DNA of 56,563 nt from Actinomycetota bacterium (GTDB taxonomy: Bacteria > Actinomycetota > AC-67): NCBI GenBank assembly GCA_040905475.1, contig JBBDRM010000019.1, positions 1 to 56,563 on the forward strand, in the 5' to 3' direction. Every line of letters begins with the position of its first letter. Position 1 is the stretch's first letter. Below are positions 26,797 to 34,974 of the stretch, one piece after another. Below the pieces are notes generated by a model, which was not told where the DNA came from, did not search any database, and was given only the letters and a program-made list of their open reading frames with translations. The position numbers and the translations under genes were made by a program.

Positions 26797-28453
26797 CCGA
26801 CCCGCCGTCACGCGGCGCGGACTGAGCTTCATCCCCGGCGTCCTTCCCGTTGCTCAAGTCGGGCGCCACGTCGTCGAGGTCGTCGAGGTTGATCTGTCGT
26901 GGCGGCCGGGGGTCTCGTGCCGGCTGCCAGAGGAGCGGCTGCTCCGGCTGCGCGCGCGGGGGCATCATCGATCGCAACCGCCGCTCTTCGCGCTCGAGCG
27001 CAGACGCGGGCGTCCACCCCGGCCGTTCGACCTGGGTGGACGCCTTGGAGCCCGCCGGCTTCGGGCCCTCGATCGTCGGTCCTCCAGGACGGAGGCCGCT
27101 CCGATCTTGCGGGACAGGACTCGCCGACGGCGGGCTCGCCGGCTGCTGGGTCGGCGGGGCCGGCCGGTGCGCAGTTGGTGCCTCCTGTGCAGGCTGTGCC
27201 GGTCGTGGGGCCGGGCGGGCTAGGACGGCCGGACGCGGTGGGATCGTCGGCCCGGGCGCCGATGGGGTCACCCGCGCATCGTGCGTCGTCGCGGCCGGCA
27301 ACGGCGTGGTTCGTGGGCTCACCAGCCAAGGCCAGGCGTGACCGCGCCGGACGAACACGACAGCCGCGATCTCGCCGGGCAGAAACTGCGAAGCCACGTC
27401 GAGGATCCGGCTCCTCGGAGCGCCCTGACGCACAACCAGGATGATCTGGGCCGTCTCGGGGACCATCTGCGGGGCATCACTGCCCTTCGCGGATGGTCCG
27501 TCGATAACCATCGCGGTTCGGGCCCACGCCGAAGGATCGGGAAGTTCCTTGCTGACGATCACACGTGCGTCGCTCTCAACGTGCTCGTACAGACGCCGCA
27601 CACCTTCGTCCTTCGACGGGACGAGATACGTCCGGGTCTCGCGCCCGTGGGTAGCAGCGATCAGCTGGGCAAGGACCGTCCGAACCTCTTCGTCGCCTGG
27701 CGCGCTGATGAGCACGATCGTCCCTATAGGTTTCGGGAACAGGCGCTTCACCGTGGCCGCAAGTCCGGGAACGCGCGAGCCCTCGGCCGGCACCCCCCGC
27801 ATCGAAGGCAGCGTCGGCGTACCGGCGAGCGGGGCGCCGGTGAGCGCCGCAGCCTCATCAGCACCGAGCACCGGCCGCCGGATCGTCAGGAACATGCCGA
27901 CGACGGCGACCCCAACCAGAAGGCCGAGCGCGATGCCGAGCACGCCCAACACGGGCACGGTGGCGATCGCATCGGACGCGGCAGAGGGGACGCGTGCGAT
28001 GTCCTGAACCGCGAATTCTCCAACCCCTTCTCCCGGTCTGTTGAGCTCTGCGACGAAGGCAGTCGCGACCGCATTGGCGATGTCGGCGGCCACGTTGCGG
28101 TTGGCGTGCGTGCCGATCACGCGATAGATGATGTTCTCCTGGACCGGGTCGAGCCGGGCGTACTCAGGGATGAGGCTCGACGGCTTGATCGACAAGCGGC
28201 CGTCGTTGACCGCCTTCTCCGCGACCGCTCCGCCGGAGAAGATGTTCTCGCCGAGCTTCGCGTAGGCGTCGATCGGAAGCGGCTGCTTCGTCGCGATGAC
28301 GAGCGCGGTGGCTTCATACTCGCGCCCGAACCCACTCGCGCCGGCCGAGATGAAGATGGCCGCGGCCGCCGGAACCGTGATGATGAACACCCAGAGGAAC
28401 CGGCGCACCCCCCACCACAGCCTCGACGCTGTGTCCTCGAATACGTCGGCCAT
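26774..28453 (-). CDS. Wzz/chain-length-determinant-like membrane protein with degenerate kinase-like domain and Pro-rich tail
   Basis: 559 residues. Two membrane helices (about 18-40 and 180-205) flank an extracytoplasmic segment, as in polysaccharide co-polymerases. The cytoplasmic part up to about 360 resembles the BY-kinase fold (IGTIVLISAPGDEEVRTVLA, AMVIDGPS), but SAPGDEEVR stands where a Walker A lysine should be and no tyrosine cluster ends the protein. Instead a Pro/Ala-rich region of about 130 residues and an acidic tail follow. Start overlaps the polymerase-like gene's stop by one base (TGATG). Predicted role: control of chain length and export together with the polymerase, without phosphotransfer. 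Confidence 0.78.
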   Translation of the reverse strand: MADVFEDTASRLWWGVRRFLWVFIITVPAAAAIFISAGASGFGREYEATALVIATKQPLPIDAYAKLGENIFSGGAVAEKAVNDGRLSIKPSSLIPEYARLDPVQENIIYRVIGTHANRNVAADIANAVATAFVAELNRPGEGVGEFAVQDIARVPSAASDAIATVPVLGVLGIALGLLVGVAVVGMFLTIRRPVLGADEAAALTGAPLAGTPTLPSMRGVPAEGSRVPGLAATVKRLFPKPIGTIVLISAPGDEEVRTVLAQLIAATHGRETRTYLVPSKDEGVRRLYEHVESDARVIVSKELPDPSAWARTAMVIDGPSAKGSDAPQMVPETAQIILVVRQGAPRSRILDVASQFLPGEIAAVVFVRRGHAWPWLVSPRTTPLPAATTHDARVTPSAPGPTIPPRPAVLARPAPRPAQPAQEAPTAHRPAPPTQQPASPPSASPVPQDRSGLRPGGPTIEGPKPAGSKASTQVERPGWTPASALEREERRLRSMMPPRAQPEQPLLWQPARDPRPPRQINLDDLDDVAPDLSNGKDAGDEAQSAPRDGGSVTPRDPE

Positions 28454-29763
28454 CAGGCCTCCCCTAATTCCAGGCGTTGCAACGGTGAGAACCGCGCCGT
28501 GGCCGGTGCAGCAGCGCGGCGCCCCTCATGCGCAAGCGACGTCAATCCCGCATACATCAGACCCATCCAGAAGTACTTGAACCCTAAGGTCGACAGGAAC
28601 GTGCTCGCCACAAGCAGCCCCACGAAGCCGGCCAGCGGGGACCCTCGGATCTCCGGCGGCAAGCGAAGCAGATCCTTCGCCACGAGTGCCAGCGCCGCGA
28701 CCAAGAGCAAGAGCCCGGCGATCCCGGTCTCGATCAGCGAACCGATCCAGATGCTGTGCGCGACGAATGGGCGGTCGAGCCCGCGCGCGCTGGGCTCGGA
28801 GTGCAGCGTGTCTTGGTACACCGTGGGGAACGTCCCGAAACCACTTCCCGCCCAGCAGTACCGATCGCAACGCGTCAGGGCCGTTCGCCAGATGTCCGTC
28901 CGTCCGGAGGATCCCGGACGGGAGATCCGGCGCTGCAACTGGTCGGGCGCCAGCGATATGGTCAGGCCGGCAACCAACACCAGTCCGAGTCCGACGGCCG
29001 CCATAACGCGGCGGCGCTGATGCGAGAACGCGTGGATCACGAGCACCGTCACCGCCGCGAGGATCCCTCCCCGCGAGCCGGTAAGCATGATCGCTGCACC
29101 GATGAGGGCGCTCGCGCTCCAAAACAGAAGACGAGCCGCCGTGTTCGTGGCCCGGACCGCGCGGCCGATCGCGATCGCGAGTGGAAGGATCAACGTCGCT
29201 GCAGTGATGTTCGGGTCGATCCCCTTGCCCACGCCGCCCGCCGTAGCGAATCTCTGCCCCGTGCCGCCCGCCTGCCCGAGCCCCGACTGCAGCAGCAGGA
29301 TGATGCCGTAGATGCCGGCGATGGCGCCGCCGAGCACGAGCGCTTCCTCGACGCGTACCACGTCGCGCTCCTCCACGGGCATCAAGCAAACGAGCAGGTA
29401 CAAGGCGACCAGGCCGAGCAGGATGGTGAACTCGCTCAAGCTGGCCGACGGGTTGACGGACCACGCGAAGCTCAATCCGGCGAAGGCCGCGAAAAGGAGC
29501 CACGCAGGGACGGCGGAGAGGAGCATCGGCGCGCTTCTCGGTACGAGCATGAGGTGGCCGATCAGGCCGGCGATCACCACGAGCCCGAGGACGCTCGAAG
29601 GGGTATCGAACGGCGGGGGCAGCCCGAGCGGCAGGCTCACCGCAGAACCGAATGGCAACACGAGCGCATAGGCCGTGAGCAGGACCCGGATCGGCGCTCG
29701 GAGGCCCGCGACCAGCGCCACGACGGCGACCGGCAACAGCGCAAACGCCAGGATCAGGATCAT
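28453..29763 (-). CDS. O-antigen ligase/polymerase-like membrane protein (Wzy-like)
   Basis: 436 residues with about 10-12 hydrophobic helices. The largest loop, in the C-terminal half, contains RTDIWRTAL, GSGFGTFPTVY and an H in FVAHSIWIG, the pattern of the O-antigen ligase/Wzy family. It is expected to polymerise lipid-linked repeat units on the outer face. The ATG is preceded by a 351-bp gap and it is the first gene of a two-gene unit with the Wzz-like protein. Polymerase versus ligase cannot be separated by sequence, but the neighbouring co-polymerase favours polymerase. Confidence 0.82.
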   Translation of the reverse strand: MILILAFALLPVAVVALVAGLRAPIRVLLTAYALVLPFGSAVSLPLGLPPPFDTPSSVLGLVVIAGLIGHLMLVPRSAPMLLSAVPAWLLFAAFAGLSFAWSVNPSASLSEFTILLGLVALYLLVCLMPVEERDVVRVEEALVLGGAIAGIYGIILLLQSGLGQAGGTGQRFATAGGVGKGIDPNITAATLILPLAIAIGRAVRATNTAARLLFWSASALIGAAIMLTGSRGGILAAVTVLVIHAFSHQRRRVMAAVGLGLVLVAGLTISLAPDQLQRRISRPGSSGRTDIWRTALTRCDRYCWAGSGFGTFPTVYQDTLHSEPSARGLDRPFVAHSIWIGSLIETGIAGLLLLVAALALVAKDLLRLPPEIRGSPLAGFVGLLVASTFLSTLGFKYFWMGLMYAGLTSLAHEGRRAAAPATARFSPLQRLELGEA

Positions 29764-30114
29764 CCAGGTAACGATAGGGTCAAGCCCCCACGACCGCGTT
29801 CTGCATTCACGTGGGCACCGCTACGACATCTGCTGTAGGGGTGCGCTCGAAAAAGGAGAAAGGGCTGGCCGAGGTCGCACCCGCCAGCCCTCACTCGTAT
29901 GGAACTGTGGCTCCCTCTCCGCAATCGAGCCCGGGCCCGGGACGGAGGGTCACCCTAGCCGGTTCGTCCTACGCGGCAGCCCTACTGGGCATCCCACGGG
30001 GCGCGGATTCCGGCCCCGACGTTAAGCCACGTTTGAGGAACCACCGGCACCCCGATTCTCTAACGCCGGGCGAGCCGTGTCTAGAGGCGAAAACGGGCGA
30101 CTTCGAAAGACGCC
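29764..30114. other. 351-bp gap between HIT gene and polymerase-like gene
   Basis: No protein-coding frame here looks real. It holds a strong stem-loop (listed separately) and, nearer the HIT stop, further pairing-prone GC-rich sequence, including TCTAGAGGCG against CGCCCTAGAG at 30080-30119. It would be the 5' leader of the polymerase operon and the 3' trailer of thrS-HIT. I compared it by eye with cobalamin, c-di-GMP and ydaO-type riboswitch cores and saw no match. Confidence 0.5.
29861..29891 (-). terminator. probable intrinsic terminator after the thrS-HIT operon
   Basis: Perfect 9-bp stem AGGGCTGGC/GCCAGCCCT with a 13-nt loop. Read on the minus strand it is followed by a T-rich tract (TTTCTCCTTTTT), which the plus strand lacks. 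It lies about 220 nt past the HIT stop and about 100 nt before the polymerase-like gene, so it could also act as an attenuator for that gene. Confidence 0.6.
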
Positions 30115-30597
30115 CTAGAGGTGCGGTTTGAGCCGGGAGTAGGTGTCCTCGAGCGCTTCGGGGATGACCTTGGACTCCCCCACCGTGGTCATGAAGTTCG
30201 TGTCCCCACCCCAGCGCGGGACGACGTGCAGATGGACGTGGTCGGTGATCCCGGCGCCGGCGATGACGCCTTGGTTCACCCCCACGTTGAAACCTTGCGG
30301 GCCGAGCGTCGCCTTGAGCGCGTTGATGCAACGCTGCGACCATTCGCCGATCTCCGCCAGCTCCTCGGCCGACAGCGACTCCCATTCTCCGACGTGCCGG
30401 TATGGCGTGACCATGAGGTGGCCGGTGTTGTACGGGAACTTGTTCAGGATGACGAAGGAGCGCTCCCCACGCGCCAGGATCAGGTTCGTTTCGTCGTTGG
30501 GCTCTGCCTGCGACGGGAAGTCGCAGAAGATGCACGCGTTGTGACGCTCCTCGCCTTTGATGTACGCCATCCGCCAGGGAGTCCAGAGACGTTCCAC
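30115..30597 (-). CDS. HIT-family nucleotide hydrolase/transferase
   Basis: 160 residues with the histidine triad HVHLHVVP (H120, H122, H124) and an N-terminal C-x2-C (22, 25), the usual form of actinobacterial HIT proteins near thrS. Family members hydrolyse or transfer AMP from dinucleoside polyphosphates or adenylylated substrates. The GTG start shares one base with the thrS stop (TAGTG), so it is translationally coupled. In mycobacteria the next gene is pgsA; here the exopolysaccharide block intervenes. Confidence 0.9.
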   Translation of the reverse strand: MERLWTPWRMAYIKGEERHNACIFCDFPSQAEPNDETNLILARGERSFVILNKFPYNTGHLMVTPYRHVGEWESLSAEELAEIGEWSQRCINALKATLGPQGFNVGVNQGVIAGAGITDHVHLHVVPRWGGDTNFMTTVGESKVIPEALEDTYSRLKPHL

Positions 30598-32387
30598 TAC
30601 GCGTGCGCCCGCGCGCGGATCTCCTCGACGACCTTCTCGGTGAACTCGGCGAGCGGGACGCCGCGCTGCCCGTCACCATCACGCGGGTTGACGCCCGCGG
30701 TGCCGCCCTCGATGTCGCTGTCGCCGATGACGAGGATGTAGGGAACCTTCTGCAGCTTCGCGTCCCGGATCTTGCGGCCGACCTTCTCGTGGCGGTCGTC
30801 GACCTCGACCCGGATCCGCCGCGCGCGCATGTCGGCCGCAACCTGCCGACAATGGTCGACGTTGCGGTCGTTGACCGCGCAGATCACAACCTGCACGGGG
30901 GCGAGCCAGGTCGGGAACGCGCCGGCGTAATGCTCGAGCAGCACACCGGTGACGCGCTCGACCGAGCCGAGGATCGCACGATGGATCATCACCGGGCGCT
31001 CCAGCTTGTTGTCCTCACCCGCCGCGTACTGCAGATCGAAAGCCTCGGGCAGCGCGAAGTCGACCTGGATCGTGGTCAGCTGCCAGTATCGTCCGATCGC
31101 ATCGGAGAAGTGGAAATCGATCTTCGGGCCGTAGAACGCGCCCTCGCCCTCGGCAACGGTATAGGGCTTCCCCCACTTGTCGAGCGCGCTCTTCAGCGCG
31201 TCGGTCGCCTCGGCCCACATCTCTTCGTTGCCGATCGCCTTGCCGGGCTTGGTGGAGAGCTCGATGCGCGGCTCGCCGAACCCGAGGGCGTCGTGGATCT
31301 CCAAGGTCAGATCCATCACGCCGATGATCTCGTCCACGAGCTGGTCGCGCCGGCAGAAGATGTGCGAATCGTCTTGGGTCAGCCCACGCACGCGCATCAG
31401 TCCATGGAGAACGCCCGAGCGCTCGTGCCGGTAGACGGTGCCGAGCTCGAACATGCGGATGGGCAGGTCTCGGTACGATCGGGTCTTAGACTTGTACACC
31501 AGCACGTGGAACGGGCAGTTCATCGGTTTGACGTAGTACTCCGCGCCCTCGAGCTCCATCGCCGGATACATGTTGTCCTTGTACTGGGCGAGGTGGCCGC
31601 TGGTTTCCCACAGCACGGACCGGGCGACGTGCGGCGAGTACACCGGCTCGTAGCCCCTTGACAGGTTGATCTCGCGCGAGAAGTCCTCCAGGGTTTTGCG
31701 GAGCGCGCCGCCCTTCGGGTGCCACACGAGCAGCCCGCCGCCGAGCTCCTCCGGGAACGAGAAGAGGTCGAGCTCGCGACCGAGCTTCCGGTGATCCCGC
31801 TTGGCGGCTTCCTCCAGCCGCACGAGGTACTCGTCGAGCGCCTCCTGCGACTCCCAAGCGGTGCCGTAGATCCGCTGGAGCATCGGGTTGCGTTCGTCGC
31901 CCCGCCAGTACGCGCCGGCGATCCGCAGGAGCTTGAACGCCGGGATGAGCGCGGTGTCCGAGACGTGCGGCCCGCGGCAGAGATCCGCCCACCCGTTGTT
32001 GCGGTAGACGGTGATGGCTCGGCCACCGGCGCCTTCGGCCTCGTCGACGCCTTCGATGATCTCGACCTTGAACGGCTGGTCGGCGAAGCGCTTCATCGCC
32101 TCGTCCCGCGAAAGCTCCTCGCGCTTGAACGACTGCGCCGCGGCCACGATCTCGCGCATGCGCGCCTCGATCCGCTCCAGGTCCTCGGGTGTGAACGGAC
32201 GCCCGACGTCGAAGTCGTAGTAGAAGCCGTCGGCGATCGCCGGCCCGATGGCGTACTTGGCGCCGGGGAACAGGTCGCACACGGCCTGTGCCATCACGTG
32301 CGCGGTCGAATGGCGGAGCACCTCACGACCTTCCTCCGAGGAGGGGTCGACGGCTGCCCCGTCGGTCAGCTTCACGGTTGCGGTCAC
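30597..32387 (-). CDS. thrS: threonyl-tRNA synthetase lacking an N-terminal TGS domain
   Basis: Class II aminoacyl-tRNA synthetase, 596 residues. The editing domain begins almost at once with HSTAH (26-30) and IADGFYYDFD. The catalytic core has the zinc ligands in MNCPFH and the later H, motif 2 with YRHERSGVLHGLMRVR, and motif 3 around MIHRAILGSVER. The anticodon-binding domain ends the protein. The E. coli enzyme has HSCAH at about 73-77, so the N-terminal TGS domain of about 60 residues is absent. GTG was chosen for its 4-bp overlap (GTGA) with the upstream gene; the frame extends upstream, but that stretch does not read as TGS. Confidence 0.93.
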   Translation of the reverse strand: MTATVKLTDGAAVDPSSEEGREVLRHSTAHVMAQAVCDLFPGAKYAIGPAIADGFYYDFDVGRPFTPEDLERIEARMREIVAAAQSFKREELSRDEAMKRFADQPFKVEIIEGVDEAEGAGGRAITVYRNNGWADLCRGPHVSDTALIPAFKLLRIAGAYWRGDERNPMLQRIYGTAWESQEALDEYLVRLEEAAKRDHRKLGRELDLFSFPEELGGGLLVWHPKGGALRKTLEDFSREINLSRGYEPVYSPHVARSVLWETSGHLAQYKDNMYPAMELEGAEYYVKPMNCPFHVLVYKSKTRSYRDLPIRMFELGTVYRHERSGVLHGLMRVRGLTQDDSHIFCRRDQLVDEIIGVMDLTLEIHDALGFGEPRIELSTKPGKAIGNEEMWAEATDALKSALDKWGKPYTVAEGEGAFYGPKIDFHFSDAIGRYWQLTTIQVDFALPEAFDLQYAAGEDNKLERPVMIHRAILGSVERVTGVLLEHYAGAFPTWLAPVQVVICAVNDRNVDHCRQVAADMRARRIRVEVDDRHEKVGRKIRDAKLQKVPYILVIGDSDIEGGTAGVNPRDGDGQRGVPLAEFTEKVVEEIRARAHA

Positions 32388-33664
32388 GACAGCTCCTGCA
32401 CCACGCGGCGCGCCCAATCTCGTTCCAGCGTCGCGAACGGCAAGCCGAGCGCGGAACGGCAGGCGCGGTCCAGATGATATCGCCAGGTCCCCGGCGCGAT
32501 CGCGCTTTCCGCCCCGAAGTCCCGATACAGCCGGGCTCCCGCGTTCCGGCCGAAGCGGTTCCCGATATAGGCGATGAAATGGTTCGCCTGCTCGTAGGAG
32601 GCGTAGATCTCGTTCGGCGTGCCTGCTGTGAAGACGAAGTCCTCCACGAGGTGGTCGTCGAACCGGCCGCCTCGCACCATCGCGCGCAGCTGCGGGGTCG
32701 GCGGGCTGTAGGCCGCCTCGCCGTAGTACTGCGCAACCCCCTCGTCCATGATCGACGTCACGTAGGGTCCGCTCAGCTCGCGCGCGGCGAGGTGCAGGAA
32801 CTCGTGCTGCAGGATCGATCGCTGGAATGACTCGCCGTAGCCACGGAAGTTCGGCCAATGGAGGTAAGCGCGGGGCCCGACCAGATCCCACCCCTTCGTC
32901 CGCTCGATGCTCGAGGCGGCGAACGCCACGAAGGTCGACAGGTCGAACGTCGTCTGGAGGATGCGGGCCAGCTCGTTGACCGTGCTCGGGATGTTCAAGA
33001 TTATGCGGTCCTCACGCCACCGGTTCGGCCACTGCCGCTTGACCGTTGCGCGAGCCTGCTTGGAGAGCGCAAGCATGCGCGACGCGGCGGTACGCTCGGC
33101 GGGGTGGAAGACGACCATGATCCCGTCGTCCTCGATGTGATCGACCGGGCCGAAGTCCCACAGGTTGCGGTTCGACTGGAGCGCGAGACCCTCGGCGTCG
33201 TCGTCGGCTACGACCGCCCAACCGTCCTTCCCTTTCACGACGGTGAGGTAGAGGTCTTCGGCCGACGGAGCAACGTCGTACCCCTTGAACCCGATCCGCT
33301 CCTTGACCTGAACGATGTGCACCTCGACCCCCGCGTGATCCCGCCGGTCGGCCTCACGGGTCAGCTCCGAATACTCGGCTTGCGTGAAGTCGAGCGAGTA
33401 GGCGCCGAGCGGCAAGGTGCGGATGCGGCGGAACCAGGTGAGCCGGTCCGAGCGGAAGCTCCCCGGCGCGCCGACCATCGTCCCGAGGAACGCCTGCTCG
33501 TCACCCGAGAGCACCGCCTGCGCACGGGTCGCGAGCATCTGACGCACTTCCTCCTGCCAGGTACCCGTCGACGAAGTCGGGGTGGGAGATTGAGCCCGGC
33601 TCGCAAGCGGAGCGAGAAGCGTCAAGACGATGAGGCAAACGGGAAGGGTGCGGGCTCGCTTCAT
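32384..33664 (-). CDS. exported zinc metallopeptidase-like protein (peptidase MA-like)
   Basis: 426 residues with a signal peptide (LPVCLIVLTLLAPLASRAQS, cleavage near 25). The N-terminal 160 residues resemble an NTF2-like fold. The C-terminal part has HEFLH (287-291) with a third-ligand glutamate candidate at E308 in MDEGVAQYYGE, the HExxH...E gluzincin arrangement of MA-like peptidases. Its stop overlaps the thrS start (GTGA), an odd coupling of an exported protein to a synthetase. ATG start at the last codon position before an AT-richer gap. Substrate unknown. Confidence 0.75.
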   Translation of the reverse strand: MKRARTLPVCLIVLTLLAPLASRAQSPTPTSSTGTWQEEVRQMLATRAQAVLSGDEQAFLGTMVGAPGSFRSDRLTWFRRIRTLPLGAYSLDFTQAEYSELTREADRRDHAGVEVHIVQVKERIGFKGYDVAPSAEDLYLTVVKGKDGWAVVADDDAEGLALQSNRNLWDFGPVDHIEDDGIMVVFHPAERTAASRMLALSKQARATVKRQWPNRWREDRIILNIPSTVNELARILQTTFDLSTFVAFAASSIERTKGWDLVGPRAYLHWPNFRGYGESFQRSILQHEFLHLAARELSGPYVTSIMDEGVAQYYGEAAYSPPTPQLRAMVRGGRFDDHLVEDFVFTAGTPNEIYASYEQANHFIAYIGNRFGRNAGARLYRDFGAESAIAPGTWRYHLDRACRSALGLPFATLERDWARRVVQELS

Positions 33665-33719
33665 TTGCTCAACCGTACCGTGTCGCCGCCCACCTCAGAG
33701 GCGGGCTCGGCGAACATCG

Positions 33720-34151
33720 CTAGATCCTCCCTGCAAAGTCATCCGAGACTCTACGCAACGAGTCGGCCAAGTCGGCCAGTTGGGCGTCCAAGTCGCCTTG
33801 GCCGAAGCGTGGAAGTGGGGCGTCGATCTCCATAAGTAGATCCCATATGTCGTCCACCTCGATGCTCGCGCTCAAGACTTGCCTGCCATCACCAAGGTTG
33901 ATCCTAAGGTCGATGCAGGCCACGTCACCCTCGAAACGGCGCCGCAACGCAGGGTATCGTGAAGCATAATCTTCAGGGTCCGCCTCATATAAGACCTGGT
34001 GTCGCACCGATCCATCGGGCGCGAGCACGAATCCCGGTTGTGGCGCAAGGCCGAACCCGCGAGGCTGCAGGATGTCATCGAGGTGGCCGGCAACGCGCGC
34101 CTCAGCGGCAAGCTGCGCCGCGAGTGCCCGCTGAATGTCCGACTCTTCCAT
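33720..34151 (-). CDS. hypothetical protein immediately downstream of tRNA-Val
   Basis: 143 residues, acidic, no signal peptide or membrane segment and no motif I recognise. The start codon lies 7 nt past the encoded CCA of tRNA-Val on the same strand, leaving no room for a separate ribosome-binding site; 3' processing of the tRNA would leave an almost leaderless message. Base composition and codon use look less GC-rich than the neighbours, suggesting recent arrival beside the tRNA. No integrase or repeat of the tRNA end was seen here. Confidence 0.5.
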   Translation of the reverse strand: MEESDIQRALAAQLAAEARVAGHLDDILQPRGFGLAPQPGFVLAPDGSVRHQVLYEADPEDYASRYPALRRRFEGDVACIDLRINLGDGRQVLSASIEVDDIWDLLMEIDAPLPRFGQGDLDAQLADLADSLRRVSDDFAGRI

Positions 34152-34158
34152 AGCCAGG

Positions 34159-34233
34159 TGGTGGGCACGAGTGGTTTCGAACCACCGACCTCCGCTGTGT
34201 GAGAGCGGCGCTCTCCCGCTGAGCTACGCGCCC
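34159..34233 (-). tRNA. tRNA-Val (CAC)
   Basis: Folds as a complete cloverleaf: acceptor GGGCGCG/CGTGCCC with one G-U pair, D-arm GCTC/GAGC, anticodon stem CCGCT/AGCGG with loop CTCACAC (anticodon CAC), T-arm GGTGG/CCACT with loop TTCGAAA. The CCA end is encoded. Confidence 0.93.
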
Positions 34234-34280
34234 GTTCTCGGGACCGTCAGGGTAACAACCGGCGCTACCCCCGGCAACGA

Positions 34281-34946
34281 TCAGCCGGGCAGCTCGACCC
34301 GGAACGTGCTGCCCGTTCCCGGCTCGCTCGTGGCGGTGAGCGTTCCGCCCATCACCTCGACGAGACGCCGGGCGATGTAGAGCCCCAAGCCGAGACCGGG
34401 CCCGCGCTCTCCCTTCGCGTTCGCGCCTGCCGAGAGCGGCTCGAAGACCCTCGCGAGACCCTCCTCCGTGAAGCCGATACCGCGATCGGCCACCTCGATC
34501 CAGGCCATGCCGCCGGTGACCACCACCTCGTCCGCGGAGTGCTCGAGCGCGTTCTCGATGAGCCTGCGGATCACGTCGCCGAGCAGGATCGGATCCGCAT
34601 CGATCAGGACGTCCGGCGGGATCTCGACGCGGACCCGGTCGCCGGCAAGCTCCCCGACGAGTTCGGACAGCAACACGCTTTGCGCGGCGATGCCGGGGTC
34701 GCGGCGAAGGAGCCGCGTGGCTCTCACTAGGTCCCGGATGGCCGCCTCGAGGCGCGCCGCCTGCCGGGCGATCGACTCGCCGAATTGGCGGAGTGTTCCG
34801 TCGTCGAGCTGCGACCCTCGCGAACGGATGGTGTCCCCGAGGCCGAGGATCGAAGCCACCGGGTTCAGCAGGTCGTGGGTCGCCTGTTCGAGCAGGCTTC
34901 CGTCGTCTTCGTCGGCCGGTCGGCTCACCGCGGCCCAGTCAAGCAC
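34281..34946 (-). CDS. sensor histidine kinase core protein
   Basis: 221 residues with an H-box at H24 (QATHDLLNPVASI), N-box RLIENALEHS, G1 DRGIGF and G2 GLGLGLYIA. No membrane helix or named sensor domain, so like the kinase near 6 kb it is a cytosolic kinase core. It lies 28 bp after the LPKTG-protein gene on the same strand, so they may be co-transcribed. No response regulator is adjacent; the nearest are about 4 kb upstream on both strands. Confidence 0.83.
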   Translation of the reverse strand: MLDWAAVSRPADEDDGSLLEQATHDLLNPVASILGLGDTIRSRGSQLDDGTLRQFGESIARQAARLEAAIRDLVRATRLLRRDPGIAAQSVLLSELVGELAGDRVRVEIPPDVLIDADPILLGDVIRRLIENALEHSADEVVVTGGMAWIEVADRGIGFTEEGLARVFEPLSAGANAKGERGPGLGLGLYIARRLVEVMGGTLTATSEPGTGSTFRVELPG

Positions 34947-34974
34947 GGGCCGCGGTGAGCCGCCAGGAAGTGCC

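Noticed and set aside
29764-30114. Cobalamin, c-di-GMP or ydaO-type riboswitch
   Set aside because: Core conserved sequences of these classes could not be found on either strand.
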